From Myxococcales bacterium (GTDB lineage: Bacteria > Myxococcota_A > UBA9160 > SMWR01), in assembly GCA_022571825.1 (NCBI GenBank), contig JACZXC010000234.1:1-5441 (forward strand): DNA of 5,441 nt, in the 5' to 3' direction. Under the pieces are notes generated by a model. It saw only the letters and a list, made by a program, of their open reading frames with translations. It did not search any database and was not told the origin of the DNA. How positions within the stretch are numbered: position 1 is the first letter of the stretch; each line of letters begins with the position of its first letter. Made by a program: the position numbers and the translations under genes. This document shows, one piece after another, positions 1 to 5,032 of the stretch.

Positions 1-471
1 CTGCAAGCGATCGCTCTCGTACGCGTACCGCTCCAGCAAAGCGCGCACGGGAGCCGTGTCGATCGGCGCGAAGAAGGCGACTACCTCGACGTCACGGTCG
101 AGGCCGGCGAGCAGCTTCTGGGTCTGGTCCGAAAGGGAGTGGATCTGGGCTTCGCTCCAGTCGAAGCGAACCGTGTAGCGCGACGCCAAAAAGCCGACCA
201 TGCCCAGAATCGCGATGCTCAGAGCCGCCGTCAGGATCGAGCTCGTCCCATAGGTTCCGGCCCGTCGCGTCTCCCCCGAGCTCACGCGCTCTCGCAGGCT
301 GTCGAGGCTCATGGCCCCGGCGCCCACGAGCAGCAGGAGGCCCCCGACCAGATTCGCCCCGATCCAGAACGGATCCGAGGGTGCGCCGAAGAGCGCCAAT
401 AGAAAGCTCAACAGGCCGAAGACGACCCCGACCAAGCCGAACGCGCCGATCAGTGCGGCGTTGCCCGTCAC
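1..471 (-). CDS. GldG-family ABC exporter accessory protein, N-terminal part (cut by window edge)
   Basis: The first 157 residues are visible; the gene continues beyond position 1. Hydrophobic segments lie at about residues 7-29, 35-55 and 79-97. They are followed by a soluble stretch beginning RFDWSEAQIHSLSDQTQKLL, then a strand-rich DVEVVAFFAP segment. This 'F-D-x-T/S ... hSLS-x-x-T-x-x-hL' pattern opens the large periplasmic domain of GldG-type proteins (Gldg_N family), which accompany an ABC-2 permease and ATPase. The start is GTG at 471: AAGGA (483-479) sits 7 nt upstream, and the frame is closed by the permease stop only 33 nt earlier. It is the third gene of the ABC operon. The transported substrate is unknown. 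In Bacteroidetes the homologues serve gliding, but in other phyla that role should not be assumed. Two extra N-terminal helices precede the usual anchoring helix. Confidence 0.85.
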   Translation of the reverse strand, partial: MTGNAALIGAFGLVGVVFGLLSFLLALFGAPSDPFWIGANLVGGLLLLVGAGAMSLDSLRERVSSGETRRAGTYGTSSILTAALSIAILGMVGFLASRYTVRFDWSEAQIHSLSDQTQKLLAGLDRDVEVVAFFAPIDTAPVRALLERYAYESDRLQ

Positions 472-504
472 GCCCTCATCCTTCGTGCCGGCGCCGACCC
501 GCGC

Positions 505-1290
505 TCATCGCCATCGCGCGGTCTCGACGGCCGTCTTGGTGAGCACCAGGAAGGTCCCGATCATGACGGCGAAGTAGACGAGATCCGAGGTGGTCACCAG
601 GCCCCGCACCAGCTCCTCGAAGTGGGTGTTGGTGGAGAGATAACTCAGGATCGCGCCAACCGACGCGCCGCCTCCGGCCACTCCGAGCTCGGAAATGGCG
701 GGGAGCAGCAGCAGACACAGCAAGAGCACGAAGCTGATCAGGAACGCGAGGACCTGGCTCCGGGTCAGTGACGACGCAAAGGCGCCGATCGCGACGTAGA
801 TCCAACCGACCAGCAGCAAACCCAACAGACCGGAAAGGGTTTTCCCGAGCTCCGGATCCCCGTAGAAGAACAGCAAGCCCGGGTAAAACCCCACCACGGC
901 CACCAGAAGCAGCACGAAGAGTGCACCCGCCAGGAATTTTCCCAAAACGATGTCCCAGATCGTGAGGGGGCTGGTGAGCAGCAGCTCGTGGGTCCCCTGG
1001 ACCTTCTCGGCGGCGAACAGCCCCATGGTGATACCGGGAATCAGGAACAACAACACCACCGACATCGAGCCGTAGAACTCGCCGATCAGGCGATCGTTCA
1101 GATTGAGATCGGCCAGAACGTCGAAGGCCTGGAATTGTTGGGCGCGAACGACCACGTCAGAGAACCAGGCCACCCCGAGGATGAAGAAGAAACCGGCGAG
1201 CACGGCGAACAGGCTCAACACGCCGTAGGCCACCGGCGAAACGAACAGACCTTGCAGCTCTCGGCTCGCCACGGTGACCACGTGCTTCAC
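505..1290 (-). CDS. ABC-2 type transporter permease, GldF-like
   Basis: A 261-residue integral membrane protein that would form the pore of the ABC exporter encoded here. Six membrane segments can be read at roughly residues 19-43, 74-93, 117-143, 153-172, 178-200 and 236-252. Between helices 2 and 3 it carries the family's conserved cytoplasmic stretch (ELLLTSPLTIWDIVLGKFLA, about residues 102-121), and it ends in the typical ETARWR tail. The length fits the family. The start is GTG at 1290, whose GTGA overlaps the ATPase stop codon by 4 bp, with GAGGAGG just upstream; this implies translational coupling. The open frame continues farther upstream, but only as a shadow of the ATPase gene. The stop is followed by a 33-nt gap to the GldG-like gene. 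The substrate cannot be told from sequence. Confidence 0.92.
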   Translation of the reverse strand: MKHVVTVASRELQGLFVSPVAYGVLSLFAVLAGFFFILGVAWFSDVVVRAQQFQAFDVLADLNLNDRLIGEFYGSMSVVLLFLIPGITMGLFAAEKVQGTHELLLTSPLTIWDIVLGKFLAGALFVLLLVAVVGFYPGLLFFYGDPELGKTLSGLLGLLLVGWIYVAIGAFASSLTRSQVLAFLISFVLLLCLLLLPAISELGVAGGGASVGAILSYLSTNTHFEELVRGLVTTSDLVYFAVMIGTFLVLTKTAVETARWR

Positions 1291-2054
1291 GACTCGACCT
1301 CCTCGGCGACGTCGTGGGTGGTCTCCCGGGCGAACAACTCCTCCAGGGATCGCCCATCTCGCGTCAACTCCTCGAGGGGTGCATCCACGGTCTTGCGTCC
1401 CTCGTTGATCAGGATCACGCGCTGACAGATGGCCTCGACCTCGGGGAGGATGTGGGTCGAGAGGATGACCGTGCGTTGGTTCCCGTCCTGGGGAGAGGTC
1501 AAATCGGCGATGAGCTGGCGGATGTCTCGAACCTGGAGCGGGTCCAGGCCCAGCGTCGGCTCGTCGAGCACCAGGACCGGTGGATCGTGCACGATGGCCT
1601 GGGCCAGACCCACGCGTTGCCGGAAGCCCCGGGAAAGATTTCCGATCACCCGCGACCGCACCTCGGTCAGCCCACAACGCTCCAGCGCCCGGTCCACGGC
1701 CGGAGCGCGCGCCCGCCGCGCGACGTCCTTGATCTTCGCGACGTAGGTCAGATACGCGGTCACCGTCATCTCGAGGTAGAGGGGCAGTTGCTCCGGCAGA
1801 TAACCGACGCAGCGCCGGGCGGCCAACGGCTCGCTGAAGATGTCGTGACCGGCAATGATCGCGGTTCCGTCGGTCGGCGGCATGAAGCCCGTCAGGATCC
1901 GCATCGTCGTCGTCTTTCCGGCTCCGTTGGGTCCGAGAAAACCGACGATCTCGCCCTTTCCGATCTTGAACGACACGTCGGCTACGGCGACCAGGTCGCC
2001 ATAGCGCTTGGAGATTCCCCTGGCCTCGATCACCCGCGACCCCCGGCGGAGCAC
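1287..2054 (-). CDS. ABC transporter ATP-binding protein, GldA/CcmA-like
   Basis: A 255-residue cytoplasmic ATPase that would power the adjacent permease. All nucleotide-binding motifs are intact: Walker A GPNGAGKTT (41-49), Q-loop glutamine in LPEQLPLY (Q89), signature LSRGFRQR (140-147), Walker B VLVLDEP (160-166), D-loop GLDP (169-172) and switch histidine in STHIL (H201). The LS(R/K)GF/Y-RQR form of the signature is common in exporters with ABC-2 permeases and GldG partners. The start is set at GTG 2054, with GAGGAAG a few bases upstream. A second GTG at 2033 (beginning V-I-E-A) would remove seven residues and fits the usual family start equally well, so the first 7 residues are uncertain. 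It is the first gene of the operon, read away from the intergenic region at 2055-2288. Confidence 0.94.
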   Translation of the reverse strand: MLRRGSRVIEARGISKRYGDLVAVADVSFKIGKGEIVGFLGPNGAGKTTTMRILTGFMPPTDGTAIIAGHDIFSEPLAARRCVGYLPEQLPLYLEMTVTAYLTYVAKIKDVARRARAPAVDRALERCGLTEVRSRVIGNLSRGFRQRVGLAQAIVHDPPVLVLDEPTLGLDPLQVRDIRQLIADLTSPQDGNQRTVILSTHILPEVEAICQRVILINEGRKTVDAPLEELTRDGRSLEELFARETTHDVAEEVES

Positions 2055-2224
2055 CGAATCTCTTCCTCGTTCGCGGCATCCGCGATGCGGTTGCGTCTGT
2101 CCCGCCGTCTGTTCCGGGGGACGGGCATCTCGGATTGCGGTTCGAGTGACGCAGTCATCGGATTCATGGGAATTGCGTGGTACACAGCCGATGTGGCGAA
2201 AGTTCGAGGTCCTGGCGGGCGCCG

Positions 2225-2252
2225 ACTATACCCGGGGGTCGTCAACACGCAA
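2225..2252 (-). promoter_or_regulatory. Candidate promoter for the ABC operon
   Basis: On the minus strand TATAGT (2230-2225, five of six matches to the -10 consensus) lies 16 nt downstream of TTGCGT (2252-2247, three of six to -35), about 170 nt before the ATPase start. A better -35 match, TTGACG (2245-2240), is present but too close to the -10 box. This is the only reasonable sigma70-like pair I see in the 2055-2288 region on this strand. It is a pattern match only. Confidence 0.25.
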
Positions 2253-2288
2253 CTGGCAGGCCCGATCAGGGGGGATATCCTGAATCCG

Positions 2289-2555
2289 ATGCGATTTCTT
2301 CCGGCGCTCCTGGCGTCTGCGGCCCTGTTCGGAGCCTTGGCCGCGACGGTCCGTGCGTCGGAACCCGCCGCGACGGTTTCGATTCCCCGACTCGGGATCC
2401 CGGAATTCGACGCCGCCGGGGAGTCCGGCGCCTACTGCACGAGACTCGGGTGTCTCGGAGCGTCCCCCTCGCCCTTCGGTGAAGCCGCCGGGTTTGGCGC
2501 CGCCGTACTCGCCGCGGGCTGGCTGGGTCGCCGGCACCACGGCCTGCATCGCTGA
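2289..2555 (+). CDS. Small probable secreted or membrane-anchored protein, unknown function
   Basis: An 88-residue protein that I do not recognise. The N terminus looks like a Sec signal peptide: MR, then a hydrophobic core (about 3-19) and an A-T-V-R-A cleavage-like site near residue 23. The mature part is short, Gly/Pro/Ala-rich and has two cysteines (C50, C55) within AYCTRLGCLG. It ends in a second hydrophobic run (about 67-79) followed by the basic tail GRRHHGLHR. This arrangement resembles C-terminal sorting tails of the PEP-CTERM kind, although no PEP motif is present. ATG 2289 is chosen because the signal peptide starts there. The G-rich stretch 2268-2275 lies about 14 nt upstream, farther than ideal, so initiation is uncertain. 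It converges with the 101-residue gene on the other strand. Overlapping minus-strand frames are arginine-rich and look like shadows. It could still be non-coding. Confidence 0.5.
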   Translation: MRFLPALLASAALFGALAATVRASEPAATVSIPRLGIPEFDAAGESGAYCTRLGCLGASPSPFGEAAGFGAAVLAAGWLGRRHHGLHR

Positions 2556-2576
2556 TCGCTGCCCCGGACCCGCGGC

Positions 2577-2882
2577 TCAGGCGTGGATCGTGAGCCACTG
2601 AAACGAGCTCGAAGAGCCCGGTACGCGGCCCCCGCGTCCGAGGGTGTACCGGAGCGATTGGCCGCCCTGGGAACCGCCGATGATCTCTTTGAAGGCCCCG
2701 ATCTTGGCCTCTGGGTCTTCCGGATTGAGGCCGTGGAAGACGATCTCCACCTCCGGCTTGGCATCGAGGACATTGAGTACCAGCGTCGCCAGCGTGAAGA
2801 GCTTTCCAATCCCTTCGACCGCTTCGACCGAGAATCGGGGTACCTTGATCTGGGATAGCTCGAAGCCGTATTCCAGGCGCAT
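2577..2882 (-). CDS. Hypothetical protein, 101 residues
   Basis: I do not recognise this family. It is a soluble-looking protein with no signal peptide or membrane helix. A short N-terminal amphipathic segment (RLEYGFELSQIKVPRFSVE) is followed by a helix-like stretch (about 21-40, AVEGIGKLFTLATLVLNVLD), then a strand (EVEIVFHGL, 45-52), a short helix (about 57-68), a Gly/Ser-rich part (69-93) and a final FQWLTIHA. The mixed alternating pattern suggests a small alpha/beta fold. The start is well supported: ATG 2882 has GGAGG (2893-2889) 6 nt upstream. The gene follows the MshEN-like gene by 89 bp on the same strand, and a TTGACA lies in that gap, so it may be co-transcribed or have its own promoter. 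Confidence 0.7.
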   Translation of the reverse strand: MRLEYGFELSQIKVPRFSVEAVEGIGKLFTLATLVLNVLDAKPEVEIVFHGLNPEDPEAKIGAFKEIIGGSQGGQSLRYTLGRGGRVPGSSSSFQWLTIHA

Positions 2883-2937
2883 GACCCGCCTCCACCACCC
2901 TCGCCGGGCGCCGCAGGTTCACCTCGACGGAGAATCG

Positions 2938-2943
2938 TGTCAA
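2938..2943 (-). promoter_or_regulatory. Isolated consensus -35 hexamer upstream of the 101-residue gene
   Basis: TTGACA on the minus strand is a perfect sigma70 -35 match in the 89-bp gap before the gene starting at 2882. Sixteen to eighteen bases downstream there is no good -10 (best GAACCT, two of six), so a promoter here is only a possibility. Confidence 0.18.
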
Positions 2944-2971
2944 GAGAGCCGCGGGAACTCCCGGGCGACGG

Positions 2972-3814
2972 CTACCGGTTCTCCTGGCTGGATTCGACGG
3001 CCAGGTTCGTCAGGCGCGCGACGAGCTCCTCACGGGTGATGATTCCCTTTTCGACCAGGAGCTGAGTCAGGGCCCGCAGGACCGAATCGGAGGACGTGCC
3101 ACTGGCTCCGGGAACGGTCTCCAGAACTTCCGAAGGCCCCTCGACTTCGCCTTCGCAAGCATCGGGCAAGGTCGCGTCCAGGTCGAGCCCACCCCCCGAC
3201 TCTTCCGGCTCGCCCAAGTCGTCCGGTTCCCCCAGGTCGCCCGGTTCGTCCAGGTCGCCCAGGTCGTCCAGGTCCAGGATCTCCAAGTCGGCGAGGGGAT
3301 CGGGCTCTCCATCGACATCGAGCTCCGGACCCGGCTCGGAGGCCGAGGGGTCGAGGACGGCGCCGTCACCGGGCGGCGCCCAATCGTAGTGGCGGGCCAG
3401 CGCCTCCTGGAGGTCCGAGGGCGCTGCGAGCACCGGTCGGATCTTCATCTGGCAGAGCTGGCCCAGCTCCTCGATCGCATTGGCATCCCCCGGGTCTTCC
3501 ATCGCCACGTAGAGCGAGGGAACGCCGCCCTCGTTCTTGAGCAACAGCGGCAGGCAGTGGTGTTTTTCCGCCTGATCTGGGGGAACCAGGTCGAGCAGCT
3601 CGGAAGCGATTCTTTTGCCCGTGAGGCGCACGAGGGGCAACGAGAGCTGATCCGCGAGGACCTTGATCAGGGTCGTCTCATCCACGAGCCCCATCCTCAC
3701 CAGCGTCATCCCCAGCGGTCGGCCGGCCTTTTTCTGCTCGATCAGCGCCAGCAGCAGCTGCTGGGAGTCGATGGTGCCGGCCCCGACCAGGAGCTCTCCT
3801 AGCTTCTTTGCCAT
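2972..3814 (-). CDS. Stand-alone MshEN / GspE-PilB N-terminal domain protein with acidic repeat linker
   Basis: A 280-residue cytoplasmic protein related to the N-terminal region of type II secretion and type IV pilus ATPases (T2SSE_N/MshEN), without the Walker ATPase domain. Residues 4-27 and 33-56 each match the 24-residue MshEN motif (LG-x2-hh-x2-G-hh-x4-L-x3-L-x2-Q), separated by five residues (KKAGR), the spacing I recall for c-di-GMP-binding MshEN domains. Deviations: the leading Arg is K4 in the first copy and P33 in the second, and T14 replaces a hydrophobic residue. Residues about 57-145 continue as the GspE_N fold (LSLPLVRL, DLVPPDQAEKHHCLPLLLK, LYVAMEDPGDANAIEEL). Residues about 150-240 are an acidic D/L/G/E/P linker with six-residue repeats. 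Residues 244-273 form a helical tail (LLVEKGIITREELVARL). The start is ATG 3814, preceded by GAGGGG 4 nt upstream and beginning MAKKLGELL as in the family; ATG 3844 would add ten unlikely residues. A c-di-GMP-responsive adaptor role is inferred. Confidence 0.85.
   Translation of the reverse strand: MAKKLGELLVGAGTIDSQQLLLALIEQKKAGRPLGMTLVRMGLVDETTLIKVLADQLSLPLVRLTGKRIASELLDLVPPDQAEKHHCLPLLLKNEGGVPSLYVAMEDPGDANAIEELGQLCQMKIRPVLAAPSDLQEALARHYDWAPPGDGAVLDPSASEPGPELDVDGEPDPLADLEILDLDDLGDLDEPGDLGEPDDLGEPEESGGGLDLDATLPDACEGEVEGPSEVLETVPGASGTSSDSVLRALTQLLVEKGIITREELVARLTNLAVESSQENR
3207..3278. repeat. Four imperfect tandem 18-bp units inside the MshEN-like gene
   Basis: Units lie at 3207-3224, 3225-3242, 3243-3260 and 3261-3278. 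Units two and three differ at only two bases (ggttcccccaggtcgccc and ggttcgtccaggtcgccc). On the minus strand they encode successive six-residue blocks DLDDLG, DLDEPG, DLGEPD and DLGEPE, so the repeat preserves the reading frame and builds the acidic linker. Units one and four are more diverged. Confidence 0.8.
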
Positions 3815-3923
3815 CGAACCCCTCGTATCCCCGATCCGCGTCATCGGCAGGCTCCGAAGCGGACCTTACGTGAATTGGCTCCAGGGTCGATCCGCTGGGA
3901 GCATCCAAGGCCGGCAGATTCGG

Positions 3924-3959
3924 CGCGGCGCACTCGCCGGTCAAGGCACACGCGCCGCG
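3924..3959 (-). other. GC-rich inverted repeat just after the HisI-like gene
   Basis: CGCGGCGC (3924-3931) and GCGCCGCG (3952-3959) are perfect reverse complements separated by 20 nt, extendable by two G-U pairs in RNA. The repeat begins 1 nt past the stop codon of the HisI-like gene. No T-run follows on the minus strand, so it is not a classical intrinsic terminator. It could stabilise the 3' end or assist termination, or be a chance product of high GC. Confidence 0.35.
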
Positions 3960-3960
3960 A

Positions 3961-4365
3961 TCACAGAAACTTCAGGATCGTCGCGTCCTCGAGCCGCCGA
4001 TAGAAGCAGTTCGGACGCGCGCGACCGGCCTCGTCACGGGTGTGGCACACGCCTCCGGTCCTGGGGCGCACGCGGTAGACCAGCGAATTCTGTTCGCAGT
4101 TCACGCGCACGTCGACCAGGTCGAGAACGTCGCCAGACCCGTCTCCCTTTGGCCAGAGCTCGTCGCGGGAGATCGACCAGAGCACCGCGCGCCGGGTTTC
4201 CAGGGTTTCGCGCAGGGACTCCTGGTTGGCATAGGCGACGAACAGCACCTCCTTCGAGTCCGCGTCTTGCAGAACGACCGGTACCACGCGCTGGCCACGC
4301 TCCGCCAACCCCGTCAGCTTGCCGAAGTCGAGGCTGAGGCGGGTTCCCTCCTCGATCGAATTCAT
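3961..4365 (-). CDS. hisI: HisI-like phosphoribosyl-AMP cyclohydrolase homologue with altered metal motif
   Basis: A 134-residue homologue of HisI, which opens the purine ring of phosphoribosyl-AMP in the third step of histidine synthesis. Family landmarks in order: VVPVVLQDADSKEVLFVAYA (27-46), ESLRETLETRRAVLWSISR (49-67), LWPKGDGSG (70-78), GGVCHT (104-109) and NCFYRRL (119-125). The three cysteines expected to bind zinc are kept (C90, C107, C120). The usual acidic D-C-D-x-D motif, which holds magnesium, reads N-C-E-Q-N (89-93), so all three aspartates are replaced. About six extra residues (within RDEAGRARP) sit between CHT and NCFY. The start at ATG 4365 is secure: GGAGG (4375-4371) is 5 nt upstream. 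It follows the SRPBCC gene by 75 bp, probably in one transcript; no other his genes are in view. It may be a divergent but active HisI or a paralogue with another substrate. Confidence 0.85.
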   Translation of the reverse strand: MNSIEEGTRLSLDFGKLTGLAERGQRVVPVVLQDADSKEVLFVAYANQESLRETLETRRAVLWSISRDELWPKGDGSGDVLDLVDVRVNCEQNSLVYRVRPRTGGVCHTRDEAGRARPNCFYRRLEDATILKFL

Positions 4366-4441
4366 ACCAACCTCCGAGTTCGGCAGTCCCGGTCCGGGTC
4401 AGGCGGGGTCAAGCCGAAGGGTGAGAGCCGAGCGGATGGAG

Positions 4442-4876
4442 CTAGGGGCGCGCGTCGGGAAAGTGATGGCGAGCGAGGGATTCGAGGGCATTGCGGAACA
4501 TTCGGGCGATGAACCAGCGCATCGCCCCTCCCAGGCCGGGAATCCGGGAATTGAAGTGGCAACGCCAGACGAGACGCGTGCCGTCGCCGTCCGGCTCGAA
4601 GCTTACTTCGCCCATGTGATCCCGGATCGGCCCCCGGTCGCCGACGATGCGGTAGGTCATGCGCTTGGGCGGCTCGAATTCGACCACCTGCTCGCGCATG
4701 TTCCCCCTCGCGAAACGGCGAATCGCGCCGACCCCGTTGACATGGGGGTCGCCGGCCGCCTCCAGCGTCACCTCTCCGAACCCCGCCCACTCGCTCCAGC
4801 CAACATGGTCGGTATAGATGTCCCAGACGGCCTGGGGCGAGCCGGTGAACCGCCGTTCGACCTCGACTTCTTGCAT
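4442..4876 (-). CDS. SRPBCC (START/Bet v1-like, polyketide cyclase-type) protein
   Basis: A 144-residue protein of the SRPBCC fold, a helix-grip barrel with a deep hydrophobic ligand cavity. It opens with the characteristic strand and helix: VEVERRFTGSPQAVWDIYTD (4-23), then HVGWSEW (24-30). Alternating strands follow (GEVTLEA; VGAIRRFA; EQVVEFEPPKRMTYRIVG; HMGEVSFEPDGDGTRLVWRC), and it ends in the long C-terminal helix (about 115-137, GLGGAMRWFIARMFRNALES) that closes the pocket. EFEPPKRMTYRI is typical of the family. The ligand cannot be predicted. ATG 4876 is preferred, with GGTGA 5 nt upstream; a GTG at 4885 would add M-S-G but has an AGG touching the codon. It is the first gene of a likely two-gene unit with the HisI-like gene. 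Confidence 0.88.
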   Translation of the reverse strand: MQEVEVERRFTGSPQAVWDIYTDHVGWSEWAGFGEVTLEAAGDPHVNGVGAIRRFARGNMREQVVEFEPPKRMTYRIVGDRGPIRDHMGEVSFEPDGDGTRLVWRCHFNSRIPGLGGAMRWFIARMFRNALESLARHHFPDARP

Positions 4877-4935
4877 GCCGCTCACCCTAGCAGAGATCGC
4901 CCCAGGCCCGACGCCCAGTCTACCCCCGCGATCTC

Positions 4936-4956
4936 CGCGAGGACCTCATCCTCGCG
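4936..4956. promoter_or_regulatory. Perfect 8-bp inverted repeat in divergent intergenic region
   Basis: CGCGAGGA (4936-4943) and TCCTCGCG (4949-4956) are exact reverse complements around the 5-nt centre CCTCA. They lie about 60 bp before the SRPBCC start and 76 bp before the phosphatase start, which are transcribed away from each other. This is where a shared operator would be expected. A dimeric repressor site or an RNA hairpin are both possible; no regulator gene is visible nearby. Confidence 0.4.
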
Positions 4957-5032
4957 ACGCTCGGATCGCTGCCTCGCTCATCGATCGAGGAACACCGGGG
5001 CGCCCGCGCGAACTGGACTAGCATTCGACGCT

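Noticed and set aside
1291..2079. Apparent fusion of the permease with an upstream arginine-rich segment in the same frame
   Set aside because: The extra residues are an out-of-frame reading of the ATPase gene. The GTG at 1290 with GAGGAGG upstream is the natural start.
2076..2088. Short inverted repeat GCATC-CGC-GATGC in the intergenic region before the ABC operon
   Set aside because: Only five base pairs; expected by chance in GC-rich sequence.
2030..2248. 72-codon minus-strand frame ending just inside the ABC ATPase gene, with a basic RRRDRRNRIADAA stretch resembling the start of a TetR regulator
   Set aside because: No ribosome binding site, the resemblance covers about a dozen residues, and the frame ends without a helix-turn-helix. 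It overlaps the ATPase start. Probably chance in GC-rich DNA.
1314..2288. Long + strand open frame upstream of the small secreted protein
   Set aside because: It is antisense to the ABC ATPase, whose motifs are all intact. Only the last 88 codons from 2289 look like a gene.
2266..2943. 225-codon minus-strand frame
   Set aside because: Arginine/glycine/proline-rich with no domain signs, and it overlaps the better supported 101-residue gene with its strong ribosome binding site. Typical GC-rich shadow frame.
3939..3944. TTGACC on the minus strand as a -35 box for the MshEN-like gene
   Set aside because: No acceptable -10 box at 16-18 nt spacing, and it lies in the loop of the inverted repeat after the HisI-like gene.
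3663..4337. 224-codon + strand frame across the MshEN-like and HisI-like genes
   Set aside because: Antisense to two recognisable proteins, very Arg/Ser-rich, no domain.
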